The notes below the pieces were generated by a model. The model was not told the origin of the DNA, did no database searches, and saw only the letters and a list, made by a program, of their open reading frames with translations. 43,973 nt of DNA from Cytophagales bacterium (lineage in GTDB: Bacteria > Bacteroidota > Bacteroidia > Cytophagales > Spirosomataceae). The first letter of the stretch is position 1; each line of letters starts with the position of its first letter. Below are positions 23,913-33,353 of this stretch, piece after piece. The position numbers and the translations under genes are program-made. The DNA lies in contig RDXN01000091.1 in the NCBI GenBank assembly GCA_004292855.1, positions 1-43,973 of the forward strand. Direction: 5' to 3'.

Positions 23913-24866
23913 TTATACTACTTCTGAAGCGGCTTTTTGTTCCAAATGCCCCAACAACGGACCCAAAAAAGGGGCAATACCTTTGTAGTCGAGCATGGCG
24001 GGGGGCGTAGTGGTCAACACGTTAAGTAAGCGTTCAGCCGGGCTGCGTTCAGCCGCGTCTGGTCGTTCGGTGAGTTCGCGGTCGAGCCGGTTTTGGTAGG
24101 TATGGAGGCCAAATAAAACGGCTCCTGAGCGGGGCAGACGGGTGAGGGTTTGGCGTTCGATGCGGACGTACAGATGTTCCCCGGCGTTGTCGGGCGTGAG
24201 CGCGGGTAACAACTCGGCGAGTTCGCGGTTGAGGTCAGGGACTCGGCGGGTGGTCATGTCGAGTTGGTCGCTTGCCTTGATGCTCCAGTTGAGCCGCCAA
24301 ACGGGCTTTCCGGCGGGTAGTCGGTTCATGACCTGTTGCGCGGCCCGCATCATCGGTTCCACAATCGGCGTGATGGGCGCGTGAATTTCCCAAAACGGCA
24401 ATCCCATCTTCTCCTCCAGCGACCACACATTCCCAAAACACAATTGCCCAGCCACAAGCGCGGGACCGTCGCCCGCCAGCACCAGCAAATCCTCTTGAAC
24501 TTGCCGACCTGTCCAGTCGAGCGGGGCTTGGGGCAGGGTACTCGCATCGCCAAACTGAAACGAGATACGTTCGCCAAGCAGCCGGTTTTCCCATGTCCAG
24601 GCATCGCCCGCACGTTGTAGTAAAAATCGGTCGGGGTATTGTCGGGCTAGATCGGCTAAAATCAACTCCACCACCTCCCATTGTGCCATTTCGTGACCCA
24701 GAAACGCCTGAAAATAATAATCCGGCTCTTGGATCAGCAATGCCCGTTTTAGAGCAACTTCGGTTTGGTAATGGTCATCGACCTCAATCAACGGGTCATC
24801 CTGGGTCAGAATCGCCGTCCCGATCTTGTCGTTGAACTTCTGGTCGAAAGGGAAATACGGAAGCAT
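23913..24866 (-). CDS. Heme-dependent oxidative N-demethylase family protein (DUF3445)
   Basis: A 317-residue DUF3445 protein. Family features seen are YQTEVALKRALL near the N-terminus, VWSLEEKMGLPFWEIHAPI in the middle, VWRLNWSI, and the C-terminal RIERQTLTRLPRSGAVLFGL-type segment. Characterised relatives are heme enzymes that oxidatively demethylate secondary amines, such as DmmA-type dimethylamine monooxygenase components. Here the gene lies between the molybdenum-hydroxylase genes and moxR on the same strand, 152 nt downstream of coxM with a palindromic repeat between. A shared amine or N-methyl compound pathway is plausible but inferred. Confidence 0.82.
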   Translation of the reverse strand: MLPYFPFDQKFNDKIGTAILTQDDPLIEVDDHYQTEVALKRALLIQEPDYYFQAFLGHEMAQWEVVELILADLARQYPDRFLLQRAGDAWTWENRLLGERISFQFGDASTLPQAPLDWTGRQVQEDLLVLAGDGPALVAGQLCFGNVWSLEEKMGLPFWEIHAPITPIVEPMMRAAQQVMNRLPAGKPVWRLNWSIKASDQLDMTTRRVPDLNRELAELLPALTPDNAGEHLYVRIERQTLTRLPRSGAVLFGLHTYQNRLDRELTERPDAAERSPAERLLNVLTTTPPAMLDYKGIAPFLGPLLGHLEQKAASEVV

Positions 24867-24882
24867 TTTGTAAAAATAGGAA

Positions 24883-24898
24883 CCGCAACGGCGGACCG
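24883..24898 (-). repeat. 16-nt mini-element, intergenic, reverse orientation
   Basis: CCGCAACGGCGGACCG, the reverse complement of CGGTCCGCCGTTGCGG, one base from the consensus. It lies 4 nt outside large palindromic repeat copy 5 and 16 nt before the DUF3445 start. Confidence 0.7.
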
Positions 24899-24901
24899 TG
24901 T

Positions 24902-25004
24902 GGATTTTTTTGTCATCCCGACGCAGGAGGGATCTAGTTCTGGTACGCTCAACTTGAGTGTAAGCTAACTAGATCCCTCCTGCGTCGGGATGACAAAAAA
25001 ATCC
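24902..25004. repeat. Large palindromic repeat, copy 5 (perfect arms)
   Basis: Arms 24902-24939 and 24967-25004 are exact 38-nt reverse complements. The centre holds CTCAACTTGAG. This is the cleanest copy and can serve as the type sequence. It sits between coxM and the DUF3445 gene and may reduce transcription passing between them. Confidence 0.95.
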
Positions 25005-25018
25005 GCGTTCCAATAAAA

Positions 25019-25822
25019 TCAAGCCACAGCAGCCAAAGCGCGTTTCAGATACACGTTGGCCAGATGACGCCGGTACTCTTCCGTTGCAAAATGGTCCGAC
25101 ATAATCGACTGACCACTCGCGGCATTGGCCGACGAAGCCCCGCCGTTCAGTTGGCTCTCGGCAGCACTATCGCGGAACGGCGTATCCGAGACTCCCGAAA
25201 AGGCCACCCGTACGCTACCATCCGCCGATTTTACCACGGCGCACCCGACCAACGCGTAACGCGAGGCTGGTTGGGCAAACTTCTGATACGTCATTTTGGC
25301 GTCGGCCTGCGAGGACACGCGAATCGCCGTGATCAGTTCATCATCTTCTAGAGCTGTGCTGAATAGGCCCGTGAAAAAGTCGCTTGCTGCGATAGACCGG
25401 CTTCCGTTGGCTCCCTGCACGACGATGGTCGCGTCGGCGGCAAGCACCATCGCGGGCCAGTCGGCGGAAGGGTCGGCGTGGGCGAGTGAGCCGCCAATGG
25501 TACCCCGGTTGCGCACTGAGGGATCGCCAATGTGGGCGGCTCCTTCAGCAAACATCGGTACGTGCTGCTTCACCACGCTCGATGACGCAATTTGCCCGTG
25601 CGTGGCCCCGGCCCCAATGACGAGGTCGTTTCCGTCGACGGTAATGGTTTTCAGTTCGGCGATCCGGCCCACGTCCACGAGCGTATCGGGGGCGTTCAGG
25701 CGGAGTTTCATGGATGGAATCAGGCTGTGTCCACCCGACAGAGCCTTGCCACCCTCGCCCAGCATAGCCACGGCATCGGCCACGCTATCGGCGCGTTTGT
25801 ATTGAAAAGGATAGGTAATCAT
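25019..25822 (-). CDS. Molybdenum hydroxylase FAD-binding subunit (CoxM-like)
   Basis: A 267-residue FAD subunit of the xanthine dehydrogenase/CO dehydrogenase superfamily. FAD motifs ALSGGHSLIPSMKLRL near residue 31 and TIGGSLAHADPSAD near 108 are typical. It carries electrons from the iron-sulfur subunit to an acceptor. It is encoded 96 nt downstream of the CoxL-like subunit, and the gap holds an imperfect inverted repeat. Length and motif order are normal for the medium subunit. Confidence 0.92.
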   Translation of the reverse strand: MITYPFQYKRADSVADAVAMLGEGGKALSGGHSLIPSMKLRLNAPDTLVDVGRIAELKTITVDGNDLVIGAGATHGQIASSSVVKQHVPMFAEGAAHIGDPSVRNRGTIGGSLAHADPSADWPAMVLAADATIVVQGANGSRSIAASDFFTGLFSTALEDDELITAIRVSSQADAKMTYQKFAQPASRYALVGCAVVKSADGSVRVAFSGVSDTPFRDSAAESQLNGGASSANAASGQSIMSDHFATEEYRRHLANVYLKRALAAVA

Positions 25823-25836
25823 TTTGGGATGTTGGA

Positions 25837-25917
25837 TTTTGGACGTTGGATACTAGATTTTCTGTTGGAGTAGGAAGCTGCTTCCAGTGTCCAAAATCCA
25901 ATATCCAACGTCCAGCT
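25837..25917. repeat. Imperfect inverted repeat between coxL-like and coxM-like genes
   Basis: GGACGTTGGATACTAGATTTT on the left is nearly the reverse complement of AAAATCCAATATCCAACGTCC on the right. Repeats of the type TTGGATTTTGGACGTTGGAT are present on both sides. A leader hairpin or differential mRNA decay within the operon is possible. Confidence 0.7.
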
Positions 25918-25918
25918 A

Positions 25919-28297
25919 CTAATTGTTCATAGCTCGCCAAACACGTTCAGACGTGAGGGGCATCAGGATGTCTTTTACATCGTTGTGTCCACCGCTCCAA
26001 AGGGCGTCGAGCACGGCATTGACTACGGCGGGCGTTGAGCCGATGGCCCCGGCCTCACCTGCGCCCTTCACTCCCAGCGGGTTGTGTGGGCAGGGCGTAA
26101 TTTGATTGGCTGTCTCGAACATCGGCAGGTCGTCGGCGCGGGGCATAACGTAGTCCATGTACGAACCGTTGGTCAACTGCGCGTTTTCGTCGTAGATCGT
26201 CCCCTCAAACAGGGCCTGTCCGATTCCCTGCGCCAAGCCGCCGTGAATTTGGCCTTCCACAATCATCGGGTTGATAATGTTCCCCACGTCATCGACCGCG
26301 ATCATGCGCTTCAGATCGACCTTGCCGGTTTCCTTGTCCACCTCGACAACGGCAATGTGGCAACCGAACGGATAAGTAAAGTTGGCGGGGTCGTAGAAGC
26401 TCGAAAAGTCGAGGCCGGGTTCGAGACCAGCCGGGTACACGTGGGGCACGTAGGCCGTCAGGGCCACGTCGCCGAAGCCAATCGACTTGTCGGTGCCTTT
26501 CACCGTCCACTTGCCTTCGCCATATTCGAGGTCGCCCTCGGCGCATTCGAGTTTGTGAGCGGCAATTTTGGCTCCCTTTTCGAGTACCTTGTCGATGCTT
26601 TTCATGATGGCCGAACCACCCACCGCCAGCGAGCGCGAGCCGTACGTCCCCATCCCGAAGGCCACCGTGTCGGAGTCGCCGTGAACGAGTTCGACGTCTT
26701 CCATCGCGATGCCGAGCTTATCGGCCACGACCTGCACAAACGTGGTTTCGTGGCCCTGCCCGTGCGAGTGTGAGCCGGTAAACACGCTCACCTTGCCCGT
26801 AGGTTGCACCCGTACCTGCGCCGACTCGTACAAACCGGCCCGTGCGCCCAACGCGCCCACCACCGCCGAGGGCGCAATGCCGCAGGCTTCAACGTACGTT
26901 GAGAAACCCACACCAAGCAGTTTGTTGCTGTTGGCGGCTTGTTTTTGTGCCTGACGGAAATCGTCATAGCCCAGTAGATCGAGGCCCTTTTGTAACACAG
27001 GGGCATAATTACCCGAGTCATACTGCAACGCCACCTGCGTTTGGTAGCCCGGTTGCGTAACCCCATCGAACGGCGGAATAAAGTTCTGAAAACGCAGTTG
27101 AGCGGGATCTTTGCCCATCTCGTGCGCGGCCAGTTCAATAATCCGTTCGAGCAGGTAAGTCGCTTCGGGCCGGCCCGCGCCCCGGTAGGCATCAACGGCG
27201 ACGGTGTGCGTAAACACACAGGTCATGTCAATGTTGATTTTGGGCGTCGTGTAGAGGCCTTGCAACAGGGTTCCGTGCAGGTAGGTAGGTACGGCAGGCG
27301 CAAACGTGGACAGATACGCCCCCATGTTGGCGATGGTCTTGATCCGCAGACCCATGATATTTCCGTCGGCATCGAAGCCCATCTCGGCCTTCGTCACGTG
27401 GTCGCGACCGTGTGCATCGAGCAAAAATGCTTCCGACCGGTCGGAGGTCCACTTCACGGGCAATTCGAGTTGCTTGGAGGCCCAGGTCACGAGGGCTTCC
27501 TCGGTGTAGTGGTAGATTTTTGAGCCAAAACCGCCCCCCACGTCGGGGCCAACCACACGCACGCGATGCTCAGGAATGCCCAACACAAACGCGCACATCA
27601 GCAGGCGAATCAGGTGGGGATTCTGCGTCGACGTGTACAGCGTGTACTTGTCGGCAACAGCGTCGTAATGACCAATGTAAGCTCGTGGCTCCATCGCGTT
27701 GGGCACAACCCGCTGATTCACAAACTCTAACGTGGTCACGTGGGCCGAGGCTTCAATGGCCGCATCGACCTCCTCAACGGGATTGCCAAAGCTCCAGTCG
27801 AACGCCTTGTTATCAGGAAATTGACTGTGAACGAGGGGCGCACCGTCTTTCAGGGCATCGGCGGGGCTGGCAATGGCAGGGAGTTCGTCCCACTCCACCA
27901 ACACGGCCTCGGCGGCATCAATGGCGATCTCTTTGGTTTCGGCAATCACCACGGCCACGGGGTCGCCCGCGTGTTTGGCGGTGTCGCCGGTGGCAATGAG
28001 CATGGGGTGTTTGGGTTCGCGCATGGTCTCGCCATTGCGGAAGTTCACCTGCCAGCCGCAGGGCACGCCGTTGATCGCGGCCACATCGTCGCCGGTGTAC
28101 ACGGCCACCACGCCGGGAATAGCGAGGGCCTCGGCGGTGTCGATACTCACCACGCGGGCGTGGGCGTAGGGGCTACGAACAAAGTGCGCGTGCAGCATGC
28201 CCGGCAGCTTAATGTCGTCGGTATAACGGCCTTTACCTGTAATAAAACGCTTGTCTTCAACGCGTTTTATGGATTGTCCAATGAATTTATTGCTCAT
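25919..28297 (-). CDS. Molybdopterin-binding hydroxylase large subunit (form II CoxL-like)
   Basis: A 792-residue large subunit of the xanthine oxidase family. The active-site loop reads VDAYRGAGRPEA, the form II signature AYRGAGR, and not the AYxCSFR loop of genuine form I CO dehydrogenase. The copper-binding Cys is therefore absent and CO oxidation should not be assumed. Cofactor-contact segments GGGFGSK, GSHSHGQGHETTF and the base Glu in GVKGAGEAGAIG are present. Such enzymes hydroxylate aldehydes, purines or N-heterocycles with water. The real substrate is unknown. The upstream gene is 12 nt away, consistent with an operon. Confidence 0.92.
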   Translation of the reverse strand: MSNKFIGQSIKRVEDKRFITGKGRYTDDIKLPGMLHAHFVRSPYAHARVVSIDTAEALAIPGVVAVYTGDDVAAINGVPCGWQVNFRNGETMREPKHPMLIATGDTAKHAGDPVAVVIAETKEIAIDAAEAVLVEWDELPAIASPADALKDGAPLVHSQFPDNKAFDWSFGNPVEEVDAAIEASAHVTTLEFVNQRVVPNAMEPRAYIGHYDAVADKYTLYTSTQNPHLIRLLMCAFVLGIPEHRVRVVGPDVGGGFGSKIYHYTEEALVTWASKQLELPVKWTSDRSEAFLLDAHGRDHVTKAEMGFDADGNIMGLRIKTIANMGAYLSTFAPAVPTYLHGTLLQGLYTTPKINIDMTCVFTHTVAVDAYRGAGRPEATYLLERIIELAAHEMGKDPAQLRFQNFIPPFDGVTQPGYQTQVALQYDSGNYAPVLQKGLDLLGYDDFRQAQKQAANSNKLLGVGFSTYVEACGIAPSAVVGALGARAGLYESAQVRVQPTGKVSVFTGSHSHGQGHETTFVQVVADKLGIAMEDVELVHGDSDTVAFGMGTYGSRSLAVGGSAIMKSIDKVLEKGAKIAAHKLECAEGDLEYGEGKWTVKGTDKSIGFGDVALTAYVPHVYPAGLEPGLDFSSFYDPANFTYPFGCHIAVVEVDKETGKVDLKRMIAVDDVGNIINPMIVEGQIHGGLAQGIGQALFEGTIYDENAQLTNGSYMDYVMPRADDLPMFETANQITPCPHNPLGVKGAGEAGAIGSTPAVVNAVLDALWSGGHNDVKDILMPLTSERVWRAMNN

Positions 28298-28309
28298 GGT
28301 TTTGTTTGG

Positions 28310-28780
28310 TTAAGCCGGAACAGCCTGATGTTCAGCAGCCCATTGAATAGCCTTTACGATGTTGTGATACCCAGTACATCGACAGATGTTGCCTTCGAGA
28401 GCAACACGAATTTCAGTTTCGGATGGGTGCGGATTCGTGTTGAGTAAATCAGCGGCAGTCATAATCATGCCGGGTGTACAGAACCCACATTGCAGGCCGT
28501 GACACTCCTTGAAGCCTTGCTGCAACGGATGCAGGTCGTTTCCACTTGCCAGGCCTTCGATGGTCGTTACCTGACAACCGTCGGCCTGAGCCGCCAGCAA
28601 GGTGCAGGACTTAACGGCAACTCCATCGACGTGGACCGTGCAGGCCCCGCACGACGACGTATCGCAGGCGACGTGGGCACCCGTCAGGCCAAGTTGTTCG
28701 CGCAGGTAGTAGACGAGCAGAGTGCGGTCTTCCACCTCCGACGCTCGGGCTTTCCCGTTTACTGTGAGATTAATTTGCAT
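28310..28780 (-). CDS. (2Fe-2S)-binding subunit of molybdenum hydroxylase (CoxS-like)
   Basis: A 156-residue small subunit with two [2Fe-2S] domains. The plant-type ferredoxin site is [15 protein letters not shown] followed by SCTLLA. The C-terminal all-helical site is CGFCTPGMI and [12 protein letters not shown]. It passes electrons from the molybdenum centre to the FAD subunit. It is spaced 12 nt from the genes on both sides. Length and cysteine spacing are normal. Confidence 0.94.
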   Translation of the reverse strand: MQINLTVNGKARASEVEDRTLLVYYLREQLGLTGAHVACDTSSCGACTVHVDGVAVKSCTLLAAQADGCQVTTIEGLASGNDLHPLQQGFKECHGLQCGFCTPGMIMTAADLLNTNPHPSETEIRVALEGNICRCTGYHNIVKAIQWAAEHQAVPA

Positions 28781-28792
28781 GAGAAAAGGGTG

Positions 28793-29242
28793 TTATAAAT
28801 GACTGTTTTTTAATTCTTCTTCGACGTTGTTGAAAAACTGTTTGGTGAGGGTATTGGCAACGCCCGAAATAACGCGGTTGCCCGTGCGAGCCAGCAAACC
28901 CGACAGCCGGGCGTCGCCATCGAACGAGAGTTCGGTTTGGGCATCGTCGATGGCTTTGAGGGAAATCTTCACCACCGCGTCGGCATTGCCGATCTTGCTG
29001 TTTTGCTTGACGTGGAGCGTGTAGCCCTCATTCTCGCGGATATCGCCCAGCGACAAACTTCCCGAAAACGAGCCACTCACCGGGCCAATCTTAATATCGG
29101 CAATAGCATTGTATTGATTTTCAGATACTTGCTCAAGGCGCGTGATTCCTGGCACTACGCGGGCCAGCATGTCGGTATCCATTAATAGGGTCCAGATTCT
29201 GGACACGGGGGCCTGTAAAACGTGTGAGCCGGTTAGTTGCAT
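28793..29242 (-). CDS. CoxG-like SRPBCC-domain protein
   Basis: A 149-residue SRPBCC/Bet v1-type protein of the CO dehydrogenase subunit G family. It opens MQLTGSHVLQAPVSRIWTLL, continues VVPGITRLEQVSENQY, and the central strand region is IGPVSGSFSGSLSL. In Oligotropha-type clusters CoxG helps recruit the enzyme to the membrane. Here it is the first gene of the cluster, 12 nt before the iron-sulfur subunit. It lacks the long hydrophobic C-terminal tail of longer CoxG proteins and ends in FNNVEEELKNSHL. Confidence 0.88.
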   Translation of the reverse strand: MQLTGSHVLQAPVSRIWTLLMDTDMLARVVPGITRLEQVSENQYNAIADIKIGPVSGSFSGSLSLGDIRENEGYTLHVKQNSKIGNADAVVKISLKAIDDAQTELSFDGDARLSGLLARTGNRVISGVANTLTKQFFNNVEEELKNSHL

Positions 29243-29368
29243 CAGGAGTTGTTTAGTTCAGACCCCTAATTTAGGAAAGCACCCCTAGAACCGTATAAAC
29301 TATCTTATAAAAAATTTCACAATATTATTTTTCTGCTACCGATGCTTCGCTGTGTAATCCCTACGGGA

Positions 29369-30505
29369 TTATTGGTAGGCTACGCGTAGTGCGTTCGTTA
29401 CTGTTATTACGTGTTGAATAGCTCGTTCTATGTCAGCTTCGGTCATGTAACGCCCCAGGCTGAACCGAACCGAACTGTAGGCCAACTCATCGGGTAGGCC
29501 CAAAGCTCTCAATACATAAGATGGCTCTGTAGAGGCCGAGTTGCAGGCTGAGCCATTCGAGACGGCAATCTCGTTAAGACTCATCAACAGCAGTTCGCCC
29601 TCTACGCCGGGGAAGCTGATATTGGTGGTATTGGGCAGTCGGTGTTCGCGCGAACCGTTTACGCGTGTACCGGGAATAGTTTGGAGGATGCAGGTTTCAA
29701 GCCGGTCACGTAATTGCGAAACGCCCGTTTGGTCGGTGTCGACCAATGAACACGCCTTTCCCAACCCAACAATCCCCGGCACATTCAACGTGCCCGACCG
29801 CCGACCGCGCTCGTGCCTACCACCGTCCTGTTGGGCAATGAGGGCCGTTTTGTTGCGCACTACCAACGCGCCAACGCCTTTTGGACCGTAGAGTTTATGG
29901 GCCGACAAGCTCAGCAGGTCAATAGGGGTTTCGGATAAGTTCAGGGGCAGTTTGCCAACGGCTTGGGTAGCATCGGTATGGAACAAAACGCCCCGGCTGC
30001 GGGTCAGTTGGGCAATCTCGTGGTAGGGCTGAATCACGCCAATCTCGTTATTAGCCACCATCACCGACACCAGTAGGGTGTTGGGTTGCAGGGCCGCTTC
30101 GACCTGTTCGGGCGTAATTAGGCCCTCGGAATCGGGTTGGAGGTAGGTGACTTCGGCTCCCAGTTTTTCGAGGTGGGCGCAGGTGTCGAGCACGGCCTTG
30201 TGCTCGGTCATGACCGTGATGATATGCTTTTTCTGATGCCCCTGTGCTTCAAACGCCCCTTTCAGGGCCAGATTGATCGACTCGGTGGCCCCGCTCGTGA
30301 ACACAATCTCGTTGGGAGCCGCGCCCAGCAGTCGGGCTACCTGCTTGCGGGCCGTATCGACGGCTTCTTCGGCGTGTAGACCGTACACGTGCGTGCGCGA
30401 CGCGGCATTCCCAAAATGAACCCCAAAATACGGCAACATGGCGTCGAGCACCCGTTGGTCCACGGGTGTGGTGGCGTTGTAGTCGAGGTAAATGGGGTAA
30501 TTCAT
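29369..30505 (-). CDS. Cysteine desulfurase (IscS/NifS family)
   Basis: A 378-residue PLP enzyme that moves sulfur from cysteine to acceptor proteins. It opens YLDYNATTPVD and has FTSGATESINLALKG, HTDATQAVGKLP (PLP Asp and Gln), PLP-binding Lys in SLSAHKLYGPKG and the catalytic Cys loop NGSACNSAST. The loop length fits the IscS/NifS class rather than SufS. It lies directly behind a response-regulator gene (6-nt gap) and downstream of neither isc nor suf genes. It could also supply sulfur for the molybdenum cofactor of the hydroxylase encoded next door, which is inference. Confidence 0.93.
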   Translation of the reverse strand: MNYPIYLDYNATTPVDQRVLDAMLPYFGVHFGNAASRTHVYGLHAEEAVDTARKQVARLLGAAPNEIVFTSGATESINLALKGAFEAQGHQKKHIITVMTEHKAVLDTCAHLEKLGAEVTYLQPDSEGLITPEQVEAALQPNTLLVSVMVANNEIGVIQPYHEIAQLTRSRGVLFHTDATQAVGKLPLNLSETPIDLLSLSAHKLYGPKGVGALVVRNKTALIAQQDGGRHERGRRSGTLNVPGIVGLGKACSLVDTDQTGVSQLRDRLETCILQTIPGTRVNGSREHRLPNTTNISFPGVEGELLLMSLNEIAVSNGSACNSASTEPSYVLRALGLPDELAYSSVRFSLGRYMTEADIERAIQHVITVTNALRVAYQ

Positions 30506-30511
30506 TTTCGT

Positions 30512-31222
30512 TTATTCGGGTTCGTCGGTGAACATGTAGCCTACGCCTTTAAGCGTACGAATATGGGTCTCCCCTATTTTTTCGCGGAGTTTACGAATAT
30601 GCACGTCAACGGTGCGTTCGAGTACGTAAATATCGGCACCCCAAATACGTTGCAGCAATTCTTCGCGACTGAACACTTTGTTGGGATGCTGAGCCAGAAA
30701 ATACAACAGTTCAAACTCTTTCTTGGGCAGAACGACCGATTTATTGTCAAAATTAGCCGAATAATTCTGGCGGTTGATGGTCAGGCCGGCAATTTCGATT
30801 TTGTCGCCAGGGTCGGCTTTTTGAGCTTCGCGACGAAAAAAAGCGTTAATTCGGCTCATCAACGCACGGGGCTTGATGGGCTTCGTAATGTAATCGTCGG
30901 CCCCAATGTCGAAGGCCGCTACCTCGGAGTATTCTTCGGAGCGGGCGGTCAGGTATAAGATGTACGTTTGCCGGAGGTCGGGCAGTTGGCGCATTTGGCG
31001 ACCCGTTTCGATTCCGTCCTGATGAGGCATCATGATGTCGAGCAGCACCAATTCGGGCTGGTAGGTCTTGGCCACTTCAATGGCTTTGATACCGTCTGAG
31101 GCCGTTCGGACATCGTAGCCCTCCTTCTCAAGGTTGTATTGGAGCAATTCGACCAGATCGGCGTCATCGTCGACAACCAACACGCGGTGCGCCGTAGCGG
31201 CAGAAACTTTAGTGGGATTCAT
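30512..31222 (-). CDS. OmpR/PhoB-family response regulator
   Basis: A 236-residue regulator from the ATG at 31222, with another in-frame ATG at 31228. The receiver has VVDDDAD, phospho-acceptor Asp in ELVLLDIMMPHQDG and Lys in DYITKPIKPRA. The winged-helix output has VLPKKEFELLYFLAQHPNKV and RTVDVHIRKLREKIGE. No cognate kinase is adjacent. The cysteine desulfurase gene starts 6 nt after its stop, suggesting co-transcription. The 198-nt divergent gap to the transporter gene at 31427 likely holds both promoters. Confidence 0.92.
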   Translation of the reverse strand: MNPTKVSAATAHRVLVVDDDADLVELLQYNLEKEGYDVRTASDGIKAIEVAKTYQPELVLLDIMMPHQDGIETGRQMRQLPDLRQTYILYLTARSEEYSEVAAFDIGADDYITKPIKPRALMSRINAFFRREAQKADPGDKIEIAGLTINRQNYSANFDNKSVVLPKKEFELLYFLAQHPNKVFSREELLQRIWGADIYVLERTVDVHIRKLREKIGETHIRTLKGVGYMFTDEPE

Positions 31223-31426
31223 GAGCAAGCCGTTTAACCGGATACGGTCCCGAAATTAGGGTGTATTACGCGTACTATGCACAGCCTTAACATAAAGATA
31301 ACACTGGTTCGTTTACTCTGGGCAAAACCATTGGTTCAGATTTTCGGGCAGGAGTGGCCCCGTGTTTGTTACCGCTCATAGAGAACTCCTTTCGTTTTCC
31401 CACCCGAATGTCTACTTTGTCGCCTT

Positions 31427-32577
31427 ATGACTAACCGCGCACCCGAAATACAACTCCCAGCCTACGCCCGCCTGACGTGCATTTTAATCTCACTGGTCAT
31501 TATTATTTATGGCCTCGACGTGTTGCAGGAAACACTCGTACCGCTCATTTTCGCGGTATTGCTTGCGGCCATTATTTTCCCGCTCTGCCGCCGACTCGAA
31601 CGTTGGGGAATGCCCCGAGTTGGGGCCATTACAGTCGGTATTCTGGTCGCTATTGGCGTTCTGTACGGTCTGATTTATCTAGTAAGTATTCAAATTGGCA
31701 ATTTCACCGCCGAGGCTCCTCGGCTTATTGAGCGAGGCAATCAGATTCTCGATCAGGTACAGCATTACGCCGACGACCATTATAACATTGACCGGAAACG
31801 GATTGTGGCCGAGGCCCGTAAATACCTGAATACCGGCCTGTCGAGTGCCGGCACGATTCTTACCTCAACCCTCTTGGCAACCACGAACACCCTCAGTACC
31901 ATTGCGTTGTTGCCCTTGTTTATTTTCTTTTTTCTGCTCTATCGCGACTTTTTCAAGTCGTTTATGTACAAGGTAGTAGGCCACACGCGCCGGACTAAAG
32001 TTGATGCGGTGATGGGGCAGATTTATACCGTCGTGAAAGATTACCTCGTGGGTCTGGTGCTGGTGATTATCGTGGTGGGTATTCTAAACACGGTGGGCTT
32101 ATTGATTCTGGGTGTCGAATACGCTGTGTTCTTCGGCTTTTTTGGGGCGTTTATGATTCTGATTCCCTACGTGGGCATTGCAATTGGGTCGGTGTTGCCC
32201 GCTTTGTTCACGCTCGGTATCAACCCAAACCCACTTGTTGCGCTGGGCGTGGTGGGCGTGTTTCTGTTTGTGCAGGTGCTGGAAGGCAATTTCATCACGC
32301 CCTACATTGTCGGCTCCAAGGTGAGTATCAATCCGTTGGCGGCCATTATTGTCCTGATTTTGTGGGGACAACTTTGGGGCTTGTCGGGTCTGATTCTGGC
32401 CCTGCCGCTCACGGCCATTCTGAAAGTTCTGTTCGACTCCATCGACAGCCTAAAGCCATACGGATTCCTCATTGGTGAGGCCGAGAAACCCCGCCCGCCC
32501 ATCAAAAATATTCAGGAGCTAACCGAACAACTCCCCGAACGGGTGCGGAAAATCGGGAAAGCGGAGGTCAAGAAGTA

Positions 32578-32578
<1 letters not shown>
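31427..32578 (+). CDS. AI-2E family transporter (PerM/YdiK-like)
   Basis: A 383-residue inner-membrane protein with about eight transmembrane helices. The N-terminal pair ([18 protein letters not shown] and [16 protein letters not shown]), a soluble helical insert with [17 protein letters not shown], and the C-terminal block [19 protein letters not shown] with [17 protein letters not shown] are typical. Family members export small molecules or ions, and quorum-signal transport is proven for few of them. It is transcribed away from the response regulator. The heptanucleotide array starts at the last base of its stop codon. Confidence 0.88.
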
Positions 32579-32689
<111 letters not shown>

Positions 32690-32720
32690 CTACTGCCTAC
32701 TGAAAACTGCCTACTGCTTA

Positions 32721-33353
32721 CTAAAAATTGATCGGGTCCAGATTCTTAAAATGCCCATTCATACGGATGCGCTGCTTGGTGCGCTCCATTTCGGAGATCA
32801 CCGGAATCACCTTGTCGAGGTGGCGAATCAGGTACTGTTGCCGCTCGGCTTCGGTGTCGATTGTCAGCAACTCGTATTCCTGTTCAATAGACAAGCCCAC
32901 CTTATGCCCAATCCGAAACGAGATGTTCGGGATGTCGGGGCGCACCTCATCAATGTCAATTTGCAACAGGTCGTACAGGCGTTCGAGCAGGGTAAGTAGA
33001 GCGTCGAGGTGGGGGCTGAACGCGTCGCCGGGTTCAAGCAAGAGCACCTCGCCACCAGCATAGAGTTTGCCCGCTACGGGGTTCTCAAAATTCACCAACT
33101 GAAACACACCCAACCCTTTGGTTTTAATGTCCATCCGGCCATCGTCGTAGCGTTTATGCAAGGTTGTAATGTGAACTTCGGTGCCGTATCCGGGGAGTTT
33201 ATTGTCCATAAACACCGGAATCCCAAACGTTGATTCTTTCGCCAGACATTCGTTGACAAGTTGTCGGTAACGGGGTTCAAAAATGTGCAGGTTGAGGTCT
33301 TCACCCGGAAACACAACCAGGTTGAGCGGGAAGAGTGGGATTGTTTTTTCCAT
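32721..33353 (-). CDS. LON substrate-binding domain protein
   Basis: A 210-residue protein consisting only of a LON N-terminal (PUA-like) domain, with no ATPase or protease part. Seen are [39 protein letters not shown] and the helical C-terminus ending [16 protein letters not shown]. Stand-alone LON-domain proteins are common in bacteria and their role is unclear. Its ATG overlaps the gldH stop by one base (TAATG), so the two are translationally coupled. Confidence 0.9.
   Translation of the reverse strand: MEKTIPLFPLNLVVFPGEDLNLHIFEPRYRQLVNECLAKESTFGIPVFMDNKLPGYGTEVHITTLHKRYDDGRMDIKTKGLGVFQLVNFENPVAGKLYAGGEVLLLEPGDAFSPHLDALLTLLERLYDLLQIDIDEVRPDIPNISFRIGHKVGLSIEQEYELLTIDTEAERQQYLIRHLDKVIPVISEMERTKQRIRMNGHFKNLDPINF

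Noticed and set aside
24142-24835. Several open frames opposite and out of phase with the DUF3445 gene
   Set aside because: They have no recognisable domains and are explained as shadows of the DUF3445 frame.
25919-28297. Genuine aerobic CO dehydrogenase large subunit
   Set aside because: The active-site loop is AYRGAGR, without the Cys of the AYxCSFR loop that holds copper in form I enzymes.
31377-31426. A TAnnTTTG promoter directly upstream of the AI-2E-type transporter
   Set aside because: The sequence reads CTACTTTG, which needs a one-base shift to fit, and no TTG lies at the right distance.
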